Shown here one piece after another: positions 43,467-51,502 of a stretch of 64,000 nt of DNA. Source of the DNA: Ardenticatenaceae bacterium (GTDB lineage: Bacteria > Chloroflexota > Anaerolineae > Promineifilales > Promineifilaceae). The notes under the pieces are model-generated. The model saw only the letters and a list, made by a program, of their open reading frames with translations, made no database searches and had not been told where the DNA came from. The translations under genes were made by a program, and so were the position numbers. The stretch lies in assembly GCA_020634395.1 (NCBI GenBank), contig JACKBU010000011.1, forward strand, positions 67,415 through 131,414. The letters run 5' to 3'. Every line of letters begins with the position of its first letter. Positions within the stretch are counted from its first letter, which is position 1.

Positions 43467-44297
43467 TCAACTCTCCTTTTTATATTCCTTCGTATTGGCC
43501 AGCTGTTCATGTGACTCTTCTAGTAAAGATTTTGCACCATTGATTGGCTCTCGGGTGCGAATAAGTTCTACTTCAAACATCGACCGATCACCCCGATGGA
43601 GTGCATGATAGTATTCAAGCGGAGTACCACTTTCCAGGTAACTGATGCTGTCTAGAGAAATAAGGGGAGCACCTTCAGGAATTTCCAGCAGCGCTGCTTC
43701 ATACTCGCTGGCAACGACTGCTTCCAATATACGGCGGCCCCGGTCTATCACCAGGTTGTACGTTTCTTCGAGGTATGCATAGAGCGATTGATCGGTCAGA
43801 TCTGCCTCTACCAAAGCGGGACACAAGGCGTGGGGCAGGTATGTGGTGACGAGCACGATCGGTTCACCTTCTACGTAGCGCACCCGATCGATGCGGATAA
43901 CAGGTGTTTCTGGGGGAAGTTGTAAAAAGGCGGCGATTTTTGCGTTGGCTGGAATGACGGCTTGTTTCAACACCTTGGAGACAGGGGCCAGGCCTTTGCT
44001 GGCCATGTCTTGATAAAAACCGGTGAGTTCTTGAAAAAGGCTTTCCCCAATTTTCGGCTCTGCCACAAAGGTGCCGCGCCCTTTTTCGCGAACGATAAGA
44101 CCTTCGTATTCCAGGCCTCGCAGGGCCTGACGGATGACTGTGCGGCTGACATCAAACATACGGCAAAGTTCTGGCTCGCTCGGCAGTTGTTCGCCGGGTT
44201 TTACTTCACCATGTTCAATGTATTCTTTGAGGGCGTCCTGAACCTGGGCATAGAAGGGGATGTAGCTGGTTCGGTCGATTTTATTGTCAATATTCAC
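43467..44297 (-). CDS. GntR/HutC-family transcriptional regulator (leftward arm)
   Basis: A 276-residue regulator. The N-terminal winged helix-turn-helix contains LPSEPELCRMFDVSRTVIRQ and ends GRGTFVAEP. The UTRA ligand domain spans about 95-250 with PVIRIDRVRYVEGEPIV and SLDSISYLESGTPLEYY. A short C-terminal tail rich in Glu and Lys follows. UTRA domains bind phosphosugars or related metabolites, so it likely represses the catabolic arm until the substrate appears. It heads that operon and has a candidate operator between its promoter and its GTG start. Confidence 0.92.
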   Translation of the reverse strand: MNIDNKIDRTSYIPFYAQVQDALKEYIEHGEVKPGEQLPSEPELCRMFDVSRTVIRQALRGLEYEGLIVREKGRGTFVAEPKIGESLFQELTGFYQDMASKGLAPVSKVLKQAVIPANAKIAAFLQLPPETPVIRIDRVRYVEGEPIVLVTTYLPHALCPALVEADLTDQSLYAYLEETYNLVIDRGRRILEAVVASEYEAALLEIPEGAPLISLDSISYLESGTPLEYYHALHRGDRSMFEVELIRTREPINGAKSLLEESHEQLANTKEYKKES

Positions 44298-44312
44298 GCC
44301 GCACCCATCATT

Positions 44313-44339
44313 TGTAATCTTGTCATCCTGTAATTACAA
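44313..44339. promoter_or_regulatory. Candidate operator of the leftward GntR regulator
   Basis: It contains the perfect palindrome TGTAATTACA (44329-44338) and a nearby TGTAAT (44313-44318). The core ATCCTGTAATTACAA (44325-44339) recurs with one change upstream of the FGGY kinase gene (33299-33313). It lies just downstream of the deduced transcription start, consistent with autorepression. Confidence 0.65.
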
Positions 44340-44348
44340 CTAGCTAAT

Positions 44349-44376
44349 AGTTTATAAGACATGTCTGAATTGTCAA
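44349..44376 (-). promoter_or_regulatory. Promoter of the leftward GntR and sugar operon
   Basis: On the minus strand TTGACA (44376-44371) and TAAACT (44354-44349) are 16 bp apart. The spacer carries the palindrome AGACATGTCT (44357-44366). Confidence 0.55.
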
Positions 44377-44450
44377 GGGCGTTTTTGTGCACATTTACAA
44401 AAGGAGTCTGTAAAAAGGCTTCACAGGCAGAAACTTGGAGGAAAAGGTAG

Positions 44451-44479
44451 TTGACAACGGCCGTTTTCCATTCTATCAT
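44451..44479 (+). promoter_or_regulatory. Promoter of the rightward GntR and kinase-transketolase operon
   Basis: TTGACA (44451-44456) and TATCAT (44474-44479) are spaced by the ideal 17 bp. A copy of ACGGCCGT (44457-44464) fills the first half of the spacer. Transcription would start near 44486. Confidence 0.7.
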
Positions 44480-44488
44480 ATGGTCGTC

Positions 44489-44506
44489 AGGTTGTCCGTA
44501 CAACCT
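44489..44506. promoter_or_regulatory. Candidate operator of the rightward GntR regulator
   Basis: AGGTTGT-CCGT-ACAACCT is a perfect 7-bp inverted repeat with a 4-bp centre, located 3 to 20 bases after the deduced transcription start. The geometry fits a GntR dimer acting as a roadblock. It differs from the leftward operator. Confidence 0.65.
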
Positions 44507-44543
44507 AACAACAAGTTCTGGCTTTTAGGAGAGAAAAGTCCTT

Positions 44544-45284
44544 ATGGCTCTTAAAGATCAGGTAAGCGCCCAAAGCAAATCGCCCTTGTATCAGCAAATT
44601 TACCAGTTGCTGCGGGCCAAAATTCTCAGTGGGCATTGGCACCCGGGTGATGTGCTGCCATCAGAAGCGGAATTAATGGATCAGTACCAGGTCAGCCGGG
44701 CAACGGTGCGCCAGGCGCTGGACGAGCTGACCAGCGATGGCCTGATCTACCGTAAGCAGGGCAAAGGCACATTCGTCTCGCCGCCAACGGTGGAGCAGGG
44801 CCTCGTCCGTATTGTCAGCTTCACCGAAGATATGGAACAGCGGGGCTTTGCTGCCGGGACCAAGCTGGTGTCCGCCGGACTTGTGCCGGCCACGGAAATG
44901 TTGGCCCGCAAACTACAAATTCAGCCGGGTGAACCGCTGGCTCGTATTGAACGTTTGCGGCTGGCCGATAACGAACCGATGAGCGTGGAGGTATCATTTC
45001 TAGTGCAGCGTTATTGCCCCGGGATCTTGACCCAAGATTACACGACCCATTCTTTACGCCTTATGCTTGAAGAACGGTATGGCATTCACATCACCAGCGC
45101 TCGGCAAACTATCCAGGCCATCTCGGCCACAGAAGAACTGGCGGATTTGCTAACTATCGAACCCCATTCGGCCATTTTGTACATCGAGCGCACCTCCTTC
45201 TCTGAATATGACGTGCCGGTGGAATATTTGCGCCTGTACCATCGCGGCGACCGGTATACGCTGCACAGCGAACTACGCGGCTAG
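44544..45284 (+). CDS. GntR/HutC-family transcriptional regulator (rightward arm)
   Basis: A 246-residue regulator with winged helix VLPSEAELMDQYQVSRATVR, wing GKGTFVSPP and a UTRA domain (about 85-240; PLARIERLRLADNEPMSV, ILYIERTSFSEYDVPVEY). It is divergent from and clearly related in architecture to the leftward GntR. It is followed after 8 bp by the PfkB kinase gene and so belongs to the operon it probably controls. A strong promoter and palindrome precede it. Confidence 0.92.
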   Translation: MALKDQVSAQSKSPLYQQIYQLLRAKILSGHWHPGDVLPSEAELMDQYQVSRATVRQALDELTSDGLIYRKQGKGTFVSPPTVEQGLVRIVSFTEDMEQRGFAAGTKLVSAGLVPATEMLARKLQIQPGEPLARIERLRLADNEPMSVEVSFLVQRYCPGILTQDYTTHSLRLMLEERYGIHITSARQTIQAISATEELADLLTIEPHSAILYIERTSFSEYDVPVEYLRLYHRGDRYTLHSELRG

Positions 45285-45292
45285 GGGACCAG

Positions 45293-46288
45293 ATGCACAT
45301 CGTCACGCTCGGCGAGATTCTGATTGACATGTTCCCGGCAGAGGTAGGACGGCCGTTACCGCAAGTATCCGCCTTCCACCCCAAACCGGGCGGCGCCCCC
45401 GCCAACGTCGCCGTCGCCGCCCGCCGTCTCGGGGCGGAAACGGCCTTCATCGGCAAGGTAGGTGACGATGCCTTTGGCCATCATCTGCGGCGCGTCTTGG
45501 CCGACGAAGGCGTCGTCACCGATGGGATGCGCGTCGACGACGCGGCGCGCACGACGATGGCCATCATCGCCATGCCCGACGAGCATACGGCCGAATTTGT
45601 CTTCTACCGCAATCCCGGCGCAGACTTGCGCCTGCGCCCCGACGAACTGGACCAGGATTTGCTGGGCCGCACGCGGGCGCTGCACATCGGCTCACTTAGT
45701 CTGGTGGATGAACCGGCGCGCAGCGCCACGCACACGGCCGTAAGGCTGGCCCGGCAGCACGGCGCGCTGATCTCCTTCGACGTCAACTACCGCCCCAGCC
45801 TCTGGCCTAGCCCGGCGGCGGCCTTGGACCAGATTCGGGCCATGATTCCCCTGGTAGACCTGCTGAAGGTCAACGAGGTGGAGTTGGCGCTGCTGGCCGG
45901 CGAGGGGGAAACGGCCGTTGCCCTCCAATCCCTCCTCGCTCTCGGCCCGACCCTGTGCGTGCTGACGCGGGGCAAAGAGGGCAGTTATGCGCAAACGGCC
46001 GTCGGCCACGCCGTCACCGCCCCCGCCTTTCCCATCCCGACCGTTGACGCCACCGGCTGCGGCGACGCCTTCATTGCCGGGGTTCTCTACCAACTGACCC
46101 AGTCCGACGACTGGCGCGCGCAGCTAGAACCGGACCGCCTGTTCACCATCCTGCGCTTCGCCAATGCCGTCGGCGCGCTGACGGCCCAAACCCAGGGCGT
46201 GATTCCCGCTCTGCCCACGGCCGTGCAGGTGCAATCTTTCCTTTCTTACCCATCCGCAATTCGTAATCCACAATCCGCAATCACTTAA
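45293..46288 (+). CDS. PfkB-family carbohydrate kinase (fructokinase-like)
   Basis: A 331-residue ribokinase-superfamily enzyme. It has the N-terminal VTLGEILIDMFP, substrate motif PGGAPANVAVAARRLG with GKVGDDAFG, and the C-terminal signature VDATGCGDAFIAGVL with the catalytic Asp. This layout fits fructokinase or 2-keto-3-deoxygluconate kinase. It would phosphorylate a second intermediate beside the FGGY kinase. The last ten or so residues (PSAIRNPQSAIT) are encoded by an intergenic repeat that has replaced the original gene end. Confidence 0.9.
   Translation: MHIVTLGEILIDMFPAEVGRPLPQVSAFHPKPGGAPANVAVAARRLGAETAFIGKVGDDAFGHHLRRVLADEGVVTDGMRVDDAARTTMAIIAMPDEHTAEFVFYRNPGADLRLRPDELDQDLLGRTRALHIGSLSLVDEPARSATHTAVRLARQHGALISFDVNYRPSLWPSPAAALDQIRAMIPLVDLLKVNEVELALLAGEGETAVALQSLLALGPTLCVLTRGKEGSYAQTAVGHAVTAPAFPIPTVDATGCGDAFIAGVLYQLTQSDDWRAQLEPDRLFTILRFANAVGALTAQTQGVIPALPTAVQVQSFLSYPSAIRNPQSAIT
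46252..46281. repeat. AATCCGCAATCC-type repeat at the PfkB gene end
   Basis: Imperfect 10-11-nt units (ATCCGCAATT, CGTAATCCACA, ATCCGCAATC) read through the 3' end of the kinase gene. The 16-mer AATCCACAATCCGCAA (46265-46280) recurs exactly at 54311-54326. Confidence 0.75.
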
Positions 46289-46297
46289 GGAGCTCTT

Positions 46298-47137
46298 ATG
46301 GACGCCAATCCTAAAACGGCCGTTAGCGAGCTAAACGAAATCGCTCGCCAGATGCGGCTGGACATTCTGGAGATGACCACCCAGGCCGGTTCCGGCCATC
46401 CTTCCAGCTCGTTTTCGGCCACCGAAATTGTCACCGCACTCTATTTCGGCGGCGTGCTGTGCTACCGGCCCGACGAACCGCTCTGGCCGGAGCGCGACCG
46501 CTTCATCATGAGCAAAGGCCACGCCGCGCCGCTGCTTTACGCCGCCCTGGCCCGCGCCGGCTACATCGAGCGTGACCTCATCTGGACGCTGCGCGAAGTG
46601 GACAGCCCGGTGCAGGGCCATCCCATCCAAAACGTGCTGCCCGGCGTCGAGGCCACCACCGGCTCGTTGGGGCAGGGCCTGTCGGCCGGGGTGGGCCATG
46701 TGTTGGGTGGACGCCTCAATCAGCTCGATTACCGCGTGTACGTGCTGCTGGGTGATGGCGAGTGCGAAGCCGGGCAGGTCTGGGAAGCGGCCATGGCCGC
46801 CGCCCACTTCCAGGCCGACAACCTGGTGGCCATCCTCGACTACAACAAATTTCAGGAGACCGGCCCCATCAGCCGCGAAATGGCCCTGGAGCCGCTGGTG
46901 GACAAGTGGCGCAGCTTCGGCTGGCATGTCGAGGAGGCAGACGGCCATGACGTGGCCGATTTGCTGGCGAAATTTGCAGCGGTAGAGGCTGTCAAAGGGC
47001 AGCCCTCGATCATCATCGCCCATACCGTCAAGGGCAAGGGCGTCTCGTTTGTAGAGGCTGATTTTACGTTTCACGGCCGTGCGCTCACCCCGCAGCAGGC
47101 CGAACTGGCGCGGGAGGAACTCAATGGAACTCGGTAA
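46298..47137 (+). CDS. Transketolase, N-terminal subunit
   Basis: A 279-residue protein corresponding to the thiamine-diphosphate-binding half of transketolase: GSGHPSSSFSATEIVTAL, FIMSKGHAAPLLYAAL, TGSLGQGLSAGVGHVLGG and the TPP motif LGDGECEAGQVWEAA with a later DYNKFQ. Two-subunit transketolases are a known form in archaea and many bacteria, and apulose-4-phosphate transketolase (AptAB) is also built this way. AAGGAG precedes the ATG. The gene overlaps the C-terminal subunit gene by 14 bases, so the two are made together. Confidence 0.92.
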   Translation: MDANPKTAVSELNEIARQMRLDILEMTTQAGSGHPSSSFSATEIVTALYFGGVLCYRPDEPLWPERDRFIMSKGHAAPLLYAALARAGYIERDLIWTLREVDSPVQGHPIQNVLPGVEATTGSLGQGLSAGVGHVLGGRLNQLDYRVYVLLGDGECEAGQVWEAAMAAAHFQADNLVAILDYNKFQETGPISREMALEPLVDKWRSFGWHVEEADGHDVADLLAKFAAVEAVKGQPSIIIAHTVKGKGVSFVEADFTFHGRALTPQQAELAREELNGTR

Positions 47138-48098
47138 ACAGGCAGGACTCAAACCTTATCCCCAACCGCTGCGCAACGTCTTTGGCGAAGCGCTGCTAAA
47201 CGTCGCCCGCGACAATGAAAAGGTGGTCGTGCTTGACGGCGACCTGGGCAATTCCACCAAAACAGAGTACGTGCGGCAAACCTTCCCCGACCGCTTTTTC
47301 AACATCGGCATCGCCGAGAGCAATCTGGTGGGTATCGGCGCCGGGTTGGCGGCCTGCGGCTTTGTGCCCTGGATCACCAGCTTTTCTTCCTTTTTATTGT
47401 GTAATGCCTACGACCAGATTCGGCTGGCAGTGGCGATGTCCAACATCAACGCCAAGGTGCTAGGCAGCCATGGCGGCATCACCCTGGGCAAAGATGGTCC
47501 CACGCAAATGGGCATCGAAGACCTGGCGCTGATGGGCGGCCTGCCGACCTTTGTCATTCTGGTGCCCAGCGACCCGGCTTCCATGCACGCGGCCGTCAAA
47601 GCGGCCACCGACTACGTCGGGCCGGTTTTTCTGCGCTCCAGCCGGGTGGCGCTGCCGGAAATCTATCCCATGGACAACTGCCCCTTTGAGATTGGCAAGG
47701 CCAACGTGGTGCGCCAGGGTAGTGACCTGACCATCGTGGCCTGCGGCATTATGGTGGCGGCGGCGCTGGATGCAGCGGCTGTTCTGGCCAAAGAAGGCAT
47801 TGAGGCCCGCGTGTTGGACATGCACACCATCCGCCCGATGGACGTGGACGCGCTGGCGGCGGCGGCGCGGGAAACGGGAGCCATCGTCACGGCCGAGGAG
47901 CATTTGCTGCAAGGCGGTATGGGCAGTAACGTGGCCCGCGTGGTGGCTGAGCAGCACCCGGTACCCATGCGTTTTGTGGGGCTGGCCGACACGTACACCG
48001 AGTCGGGCGACCCGGATGATTTGCTGCGGAAGTACAAGCTTACGGCCGTTGACATCGCCGCCGCCGCCCGTGAAGCCTACGCCGCTAAGGCAGGTTGA
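47124..48098 (+). CDS. Transketolase, C-terminal subunit
   Basis: A 324-residue protein with the pyrimidine-binding half (VVVLDGDLGNST, FFNIGIAESNLVGIGAGLA with the catalytic Glu) and the transketolase C-terminal domain (VLDMHTIRPMDVDALAAAA, VTAEEHLLQGGMGSNVA). It completes the enzyme with the N-terminal subunit and would transfer a two-carbon glycolaldehyde unit. GGGAGGAAC supports ATG 47124. The stop is followed one base later by the COG4091 start. Confidence 0.92.
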   Translation: MELGKQAGLKPYPQPLRNVFGEALLNVARDNEKVVVLDGDLGNSTKTEYVRQTFPDRFFNIGIAESNLVGIGAGLAACGFVPWITSFSSFLLCNAYDQIRLAVAMSNINAKVLGSHGGITLGKDGPTQMGIEDLALMGGLPTFVILVPSDPASMHAAVKAATDYVGPVFLRSSRVALPEIYPMDNCPFEIGKANVVRQGSDLTIVACGIMVAAALDAAAVLAKEGIEARVLDMHTIRPMDVDALAAAARETGAIVTAEEHLLQGGMGSNVARVVAEQHPVPMRFVGLADTYTESGDPDDLLRKYKLTAVDIAAAAREAYAAKAG

Positions 48099-48099
48099 C

Positions 48100-49383
48100 A
48101 TGTTACGTGACGAACTCAAACAACGCGCGGCTAACGGCCGTCCCATTCGCATTGCCGCCAGCGGGGCCGGGTGGATGGGCAGCGGTTTCGCTGCTCAAAT
48201 GGCCCACGTGCCCGGCATGGAACTCACCGTGCTGATCGATTCTGACCTGGAAGCTGCCTGCGCCGCGTTCACCGCGACTGGGCTGGATACGGCCAACGTC
48301 GTCGAAGCCGTGACCGTGGGGCAGGCGATGGACGCCATCAACCGGGGTCAGCGGGTCATCACCGCGGACGTGGAACTGGCAGCGCAGATCGAAGCCATCG
48401 ACGTGATGACCGATGTCACCCCGTCACCCGCTTCCGGCGCGGCCACGGCTTACGCGGCCATCACCCACGGCAAAGACGTGGTGCTCATCAACATCGAAGC
48501 CGATGTGACCGTGGGCCGCGCCCTCAAAAAACTGGCCGCCGAGGCTGATGTTCTCTACTCCGTCTCGTCGGGCGACGAGCCGGGCTGCCTGATGGATCTG
48601 TATGACTTTGTGACCACGCTCGGTTTTGAGCCGATCGTTATCGGCAAGGGCAAGAACAACCCGCTGGACCCCACGGCCACGCCGGACACGGTGGCCGAAG
48701 CGGCGCGGCGGGCCAACAAAGACGCCTATCAGACCGCCTCTTACGTGGACGGCAGCAAGACGATGTTCGAGATGACCTGCGCCGCCAACGCCACCGGCTG
48801 CCGGCCGATGCAGCGCGGCATGGTCGGGCCGGAAGCGACTCCGGCAACCATCACGGAGATTTTTTCGCTGCGCGAGGATGGCGGGTTGGCTCCGTTCCCT
48901 GGCGTGGTGGATTTTGTGCAGGGAGCGGCGATGGCCGGGGGCGTCTTTGTGACAGTGCGCGTGCAGGATGACCGTGTCGCTGACGATCTAAAGTATCTGA
49001 AGGTGGGCAACGGCCGTTATTCCACCTTCTTCCGCCCGTACCATCTCTGGTTCATCGAAGCGCCCATTTCCATTGCCCGGGCGGTTCTGCACCGCCAGAC
49101 CACGCTGGTGCCGTTGGACCAGCCGGTGGCCGACGTGCTGACCATCGCCAAACGGGATTTGCGCCCCGGCGAGCGGCTGGATGATTTTGGCGGTTACACG
49201 TTTCGGGGGCTGATGGATACGGCCACGGCCGTAGCCGCCGCCAACGGCCTGCCCGCCGGTCTGGCTCCCGGCGCGGAACTCATCCGTCCGGTGGCTTCCG
49301 GTGCGATTATCACCTGGGCCGACGTGCGCCTGGACGAAAACAGCCCTGTCGTACGCCTGCGCCGTTGGCAAGATCAACAATAG
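48100..49383 (+). CDS. COG4091-type oxidoreductase with C-terminal SAF domain
   Basis: A 427-residue protein. The N-terminal NAD-binding domain resembles homoserine dehydrogenase (RIAASGAGWMGSGFAAQM, then VMTDVTPSPASGAATAYAA and VLINIEADVTVG). The C-terminal SAF domain (about 345-410, TLVPLDQPVADVLTIAKRDL to GLAPGAELIRP) is the small fold found in sialic-acid synthase tails and altronate dehydratases. No physiological substrate is firmly known to me. Its location between transketolase and a 2-oxo-acid dehydrogenase suggests it makes or uses a carbonyl intermediate, possibly coupling oxidation to a rearrangement. Confidence 0.82.
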   Translation: MLRDELKQRAANGRPIRIAASGAGWMGSGFAAQMAHVPGMELTVLIDSDLEAACAAFTATGLDTANVVEAVTVGQAMDAINRGQRVITADVELAAQIEAIDVMTDVTPSPASGAATAYAAITHGKDVVLINIEADVTVGRALKKLAAEADVLYSVSSGDEPGCLMDLYDFVTTLGFEPIVIGKGKNNPLDPTATPDTVAEAARRANKDAYQTASYVDGSKTMFEMTCAANATGCRPMQRGMVGPEATPATITEIFSLREDGGLAPFPGVVDFVQGAAMAGGVFVTVRVQDDRVADDLKYLKVGNGRYSTFFRPYHLWFIEAPISIARAVLHRQTTLVPLDQPVADVLTIAKRDLRPGERLDDFGGYTFRGLMDTATAVAAANGLPAGLAPGAELIRPVASGAIITWADVRLDENSPVVRLRRWQDQQ

Positions 49384-49385
49384 CC

Positions 49386-49446
49386 CCACGGAGGCACGAA
49401 GAACACGGAGAGTCAGAAAAACTCCGTGCTCTCCGTGTCTCCGTGG
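49386..49446. repeat. CACGGAG-type intergenic inverted repeat
   Basis: Units of CCACGGAG/CACGAAG/CACGGAG (49386-49413) are mirrored after a 7-nt loop by CTCCGTG units (49421-49446). The long imperfect hairpin fills the gap between the COG4091 gene and the E1 alpha gene. Confidence 0.85.
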
Positions 49447-49465
49447 TGAATTCTTCTGAGAAACC

Positions 49466-50470
49466 ATGCCATATCAAACAGTTACTGATGAAAGAAAGCA
49501 AATTGAGACCAGCGGTCTGACGCCGGAACAACTGCTGGAAGCCCTGCGCAAGATGCACCTCATCCGCGCCTTCGAGGAAAAAGCCGAGGCGTTGTACGCC
49601 CTGGGCAAAATCCACGGCACGATGCACCTCTCCATCGGGCAGGAAGCGTCGGCCGTAGGCGCGTGCCTGGCGCTGCGCCCCGACGACACCATTCTGAGCA
49701 CACACCGCGGCCACGGCCACTGCATTGCCAAGGGGGCCGAGCCGCCCTTGATGATGGCCGAGTTTTTCGGCAAAGAAGTAGGTTACTGCCGCGGGCGCGG
49801 CGGGTCCATGCACATCGCTGACGTGGCCGGCGGTAACCTGGGCGCGAACGGCATTGTTGCCGGTGGGCTGCCCATCTCCACCGGCGTGGGCCTGAGCCTG
49901 CAAATGCAGCACACCGACCGTGTCTGCCTTACCTTTTTTGGCGACGGCGCGGCCAACGAAGGCGCCTTCCACGAAGCGCTCAATCTGGCGGCCATCTGGC
50001 GGCTGCCGGTGGTGTATGTTTGCGAGAATAACCAGTACGCCATGTCCATGCCGATGAAGGCTGCGTTTCCCATCCGCCAGATTTCTGAGCGGGCGGCGGC
50101 CTACGGTATTCCCGGCGTGACGGTGGATGGCAATGATTTGCTGGCGGTGTATGAGGCGGTGCAAACGGCCGTGTCCCGTGCCCGCGCCGGTGAAGGTCCG
50201 AGCCTCATCGAAAACGTAACCTATCGCTGGCGCGGCCACTCCAAGAGCGACCGCCAGCGCTACCGCACCCGCGACGAAGTCAAAGAATGGCAGGCGCGTG
50301 ATCCCATCATCCGCCTGGAGAATTTGCTGGTTGGCGCCGATTTATTCACGGCCGAACAACTGGCCGATTTAGGCGCGGAGGCGCGCCAGACCATCGAAGA
50401 CAGCGTTGCCTTTGCCGAGGCGCAGGCCGATCCCGACCCGGCGACGATTTTGGAGGGCGTTTATGCGTGA
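49466..50470 (+). CDS. 2-oxo-acid (acetoin/pyruvate-type) dehydrogenase E1, alpha subunit
   Basis: A 334-residue thiamine-diphosphate enzyme subunit. It has MHLSIGQEASAVGACLAL, STHRGHGHCIAKG, GRGGSMHIAD, the TPP site GDGAANEGAFHEALNLA (about 159-175) and the phosphorylation-loop-like YRWRGHSKSD. It is closest in pattern to AcoA/PdhA. With the beta subunit it decarboxylates a 2-oxo acid or cleaves acetoin, passing the acyl group to the E2 lipoate. The next gene starts inside its last codons. Confidence 0.9.
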   Translation: MPYQTVTDERKQIETSGLTPEQLLEALRKMHLIRAFEEKAEALYALGKIHGTMHLSIGQEASAVGACLALRPDDTILSTHRGHGHCIAKGAEPPLMMAEFFGKEVGYCRGRGGSMHIADVAGGNLGANGIVAGGLPISTGVGLSLQMQHTDRVCLTFFGDGAANEGAFHEALNLAAIWRLPVVYVCENNQYAMSMPMKAAFPIRQISERAAAYGIPGVTVDGNDLLAVYEAVQTAVSRARAGEGPSLIENVTYRWRGHSKSDRQRYRTRDEVKEWQARDPIIRLENLLVGADLFTAEQLADLGAEARQTIEDSVAFAEAQADPDPATILEGVYA

Positions 50471-51500
50471 GCAGGTGTTGGAGAAAGCGTCAGGCGAACC
50501 GCTGCAGGCGGCAAATCGTGAATTAACCTATTCCCACGCCATCCGCGAGGCGCTGCAGCTAGCCATGCGCCGCGACGAGCGCGTGTTTATGCTCGGTGAA
50601 GACATCGGCGTCTACGGCGGCGCGTTTGGCGTGAGCGATGGCCTGATCGAAGAGTTTGGCGCGGAGCGAGTGCGCGATACGCCCATCTCCGAGGCGGTGA
50701 TTGCCGGGGCGGCCATCGGCGCGGCCGTGACCGGGATGCGGCCGGTGGCCGAAATCCAGTTTATGGACTTCATCACCCTCTCGATGGAGCAGCTGGTGCT
50801 GCAAGGGGCCAAGATGCGCTTCATGTTTGGCGGCAAGGCCTCCGTGCCCATGGTGCTGCGCACGCCCGCCGGGTCCGGCACCGGAGCCGCAGCCCAGCAC
50901 TCTGAAAGCCTGGAAGCGTGGTTTGTCCACGTACCGGGCCTGAAGGTCGTTATGCCTTCCACGCCCTACGACGCGAAAGGGCTGCTGCTGGCGGCCATCG
51001 AAGATGACAACCCGGTGATTTTCGTGGAGCATAAGCTGTTGTACCGTACGAAGGGCCATGTGCCGGAAGGTTATTACACCGTGCCCCTCAGCCAGAGCGA
51101 AGTGAAACGCGAAGGGCGCGACGTCACCGTCGTAGCCACGTCGATCATGGTTCCTCGCGCCCTGGAAGCGGCCGATTTGCTGGCGCAGGAAGGTATTGAG
51201 CTAGAAGTGGTGGACCCGCGCACGCTGAAGCCCTATGACGCAGATACGGTGACGCGCTCCGTGTGCAAAACGGGGCGGGTGCTGATCGTGCACGAAGCAC
51301 CCAAGACGGCCGGTTTCGGCGCGGAGGTGGCGGCGGAGATTGTGGCCGGAGAGGCGTTTGATTATCTGGACGCCCCGATCCGGCGGCTGGCCGGGCTGGA
51401 TGTGCCGATTCCGTATAATCGGGAACTGGAGCGCACGGCCGTGCCGCAGGTGGCCGACATCGTGCGTGAGGCGCGGGCGCTGGCACGCGGGGAGTATTAG
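50463..51500 (+). CDS. 2-oxo-acid dehydrogenase E1, beta subunit
   Basis: A 345-residue subunit with MLGEDIGVYGGAFGVSDGL (active-site Glu), DTPISEAVIAGAAIGAAVTG, QGAKMRFMFGGKASVPMV, TGAAAQHSESLEAWFVHVPG and VVDPRTLKPYDADTV. It is typical of AcoB/PdhB. It forms the alpha2beta2 E1 with the preceding product, whose gene it overlaps by 8 bases. The E2 gene follows after 2 bp. Confidence 0.9.
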   Translation: MREQVLEKASGEPLQAANRELTYSHAIREALQLAMRRDERVFMLGEDIGVYGGAFGVSDGLIEEFGAERVRDTPISEAVIAGAAIGAAVTGMRPVAEIQFMDFITLSMEQLVLQGAKMRFMFGGKASVPMVLRTPAGSGTGAAAQHSESLEAWFVHVPGLKVVMPSTPYDAKGLLLAAIEDDNPVIFVEHKLLYRTKGHVPEGYYTVPLSQSEVKREGRDVTVVATSIMVPRALEAADLLAQEGIELEVVDPRTLKPYDADTVTRSVCKTGRVLIVHEAPKTAGFGAEVAAEIVAGEAFDYLDAPIRRLAGLDVPIPYNRELERTAVPQVADIVREARALARGEY

Positions 51501-51502
51501 CC

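Noticed and set aside
46298..48098. Frameshifted transketolase
   Set aside because: The two halves overlap by 14 bases but each has its own ribosome site and start, and two-subunit transketolases are a known arrangement.
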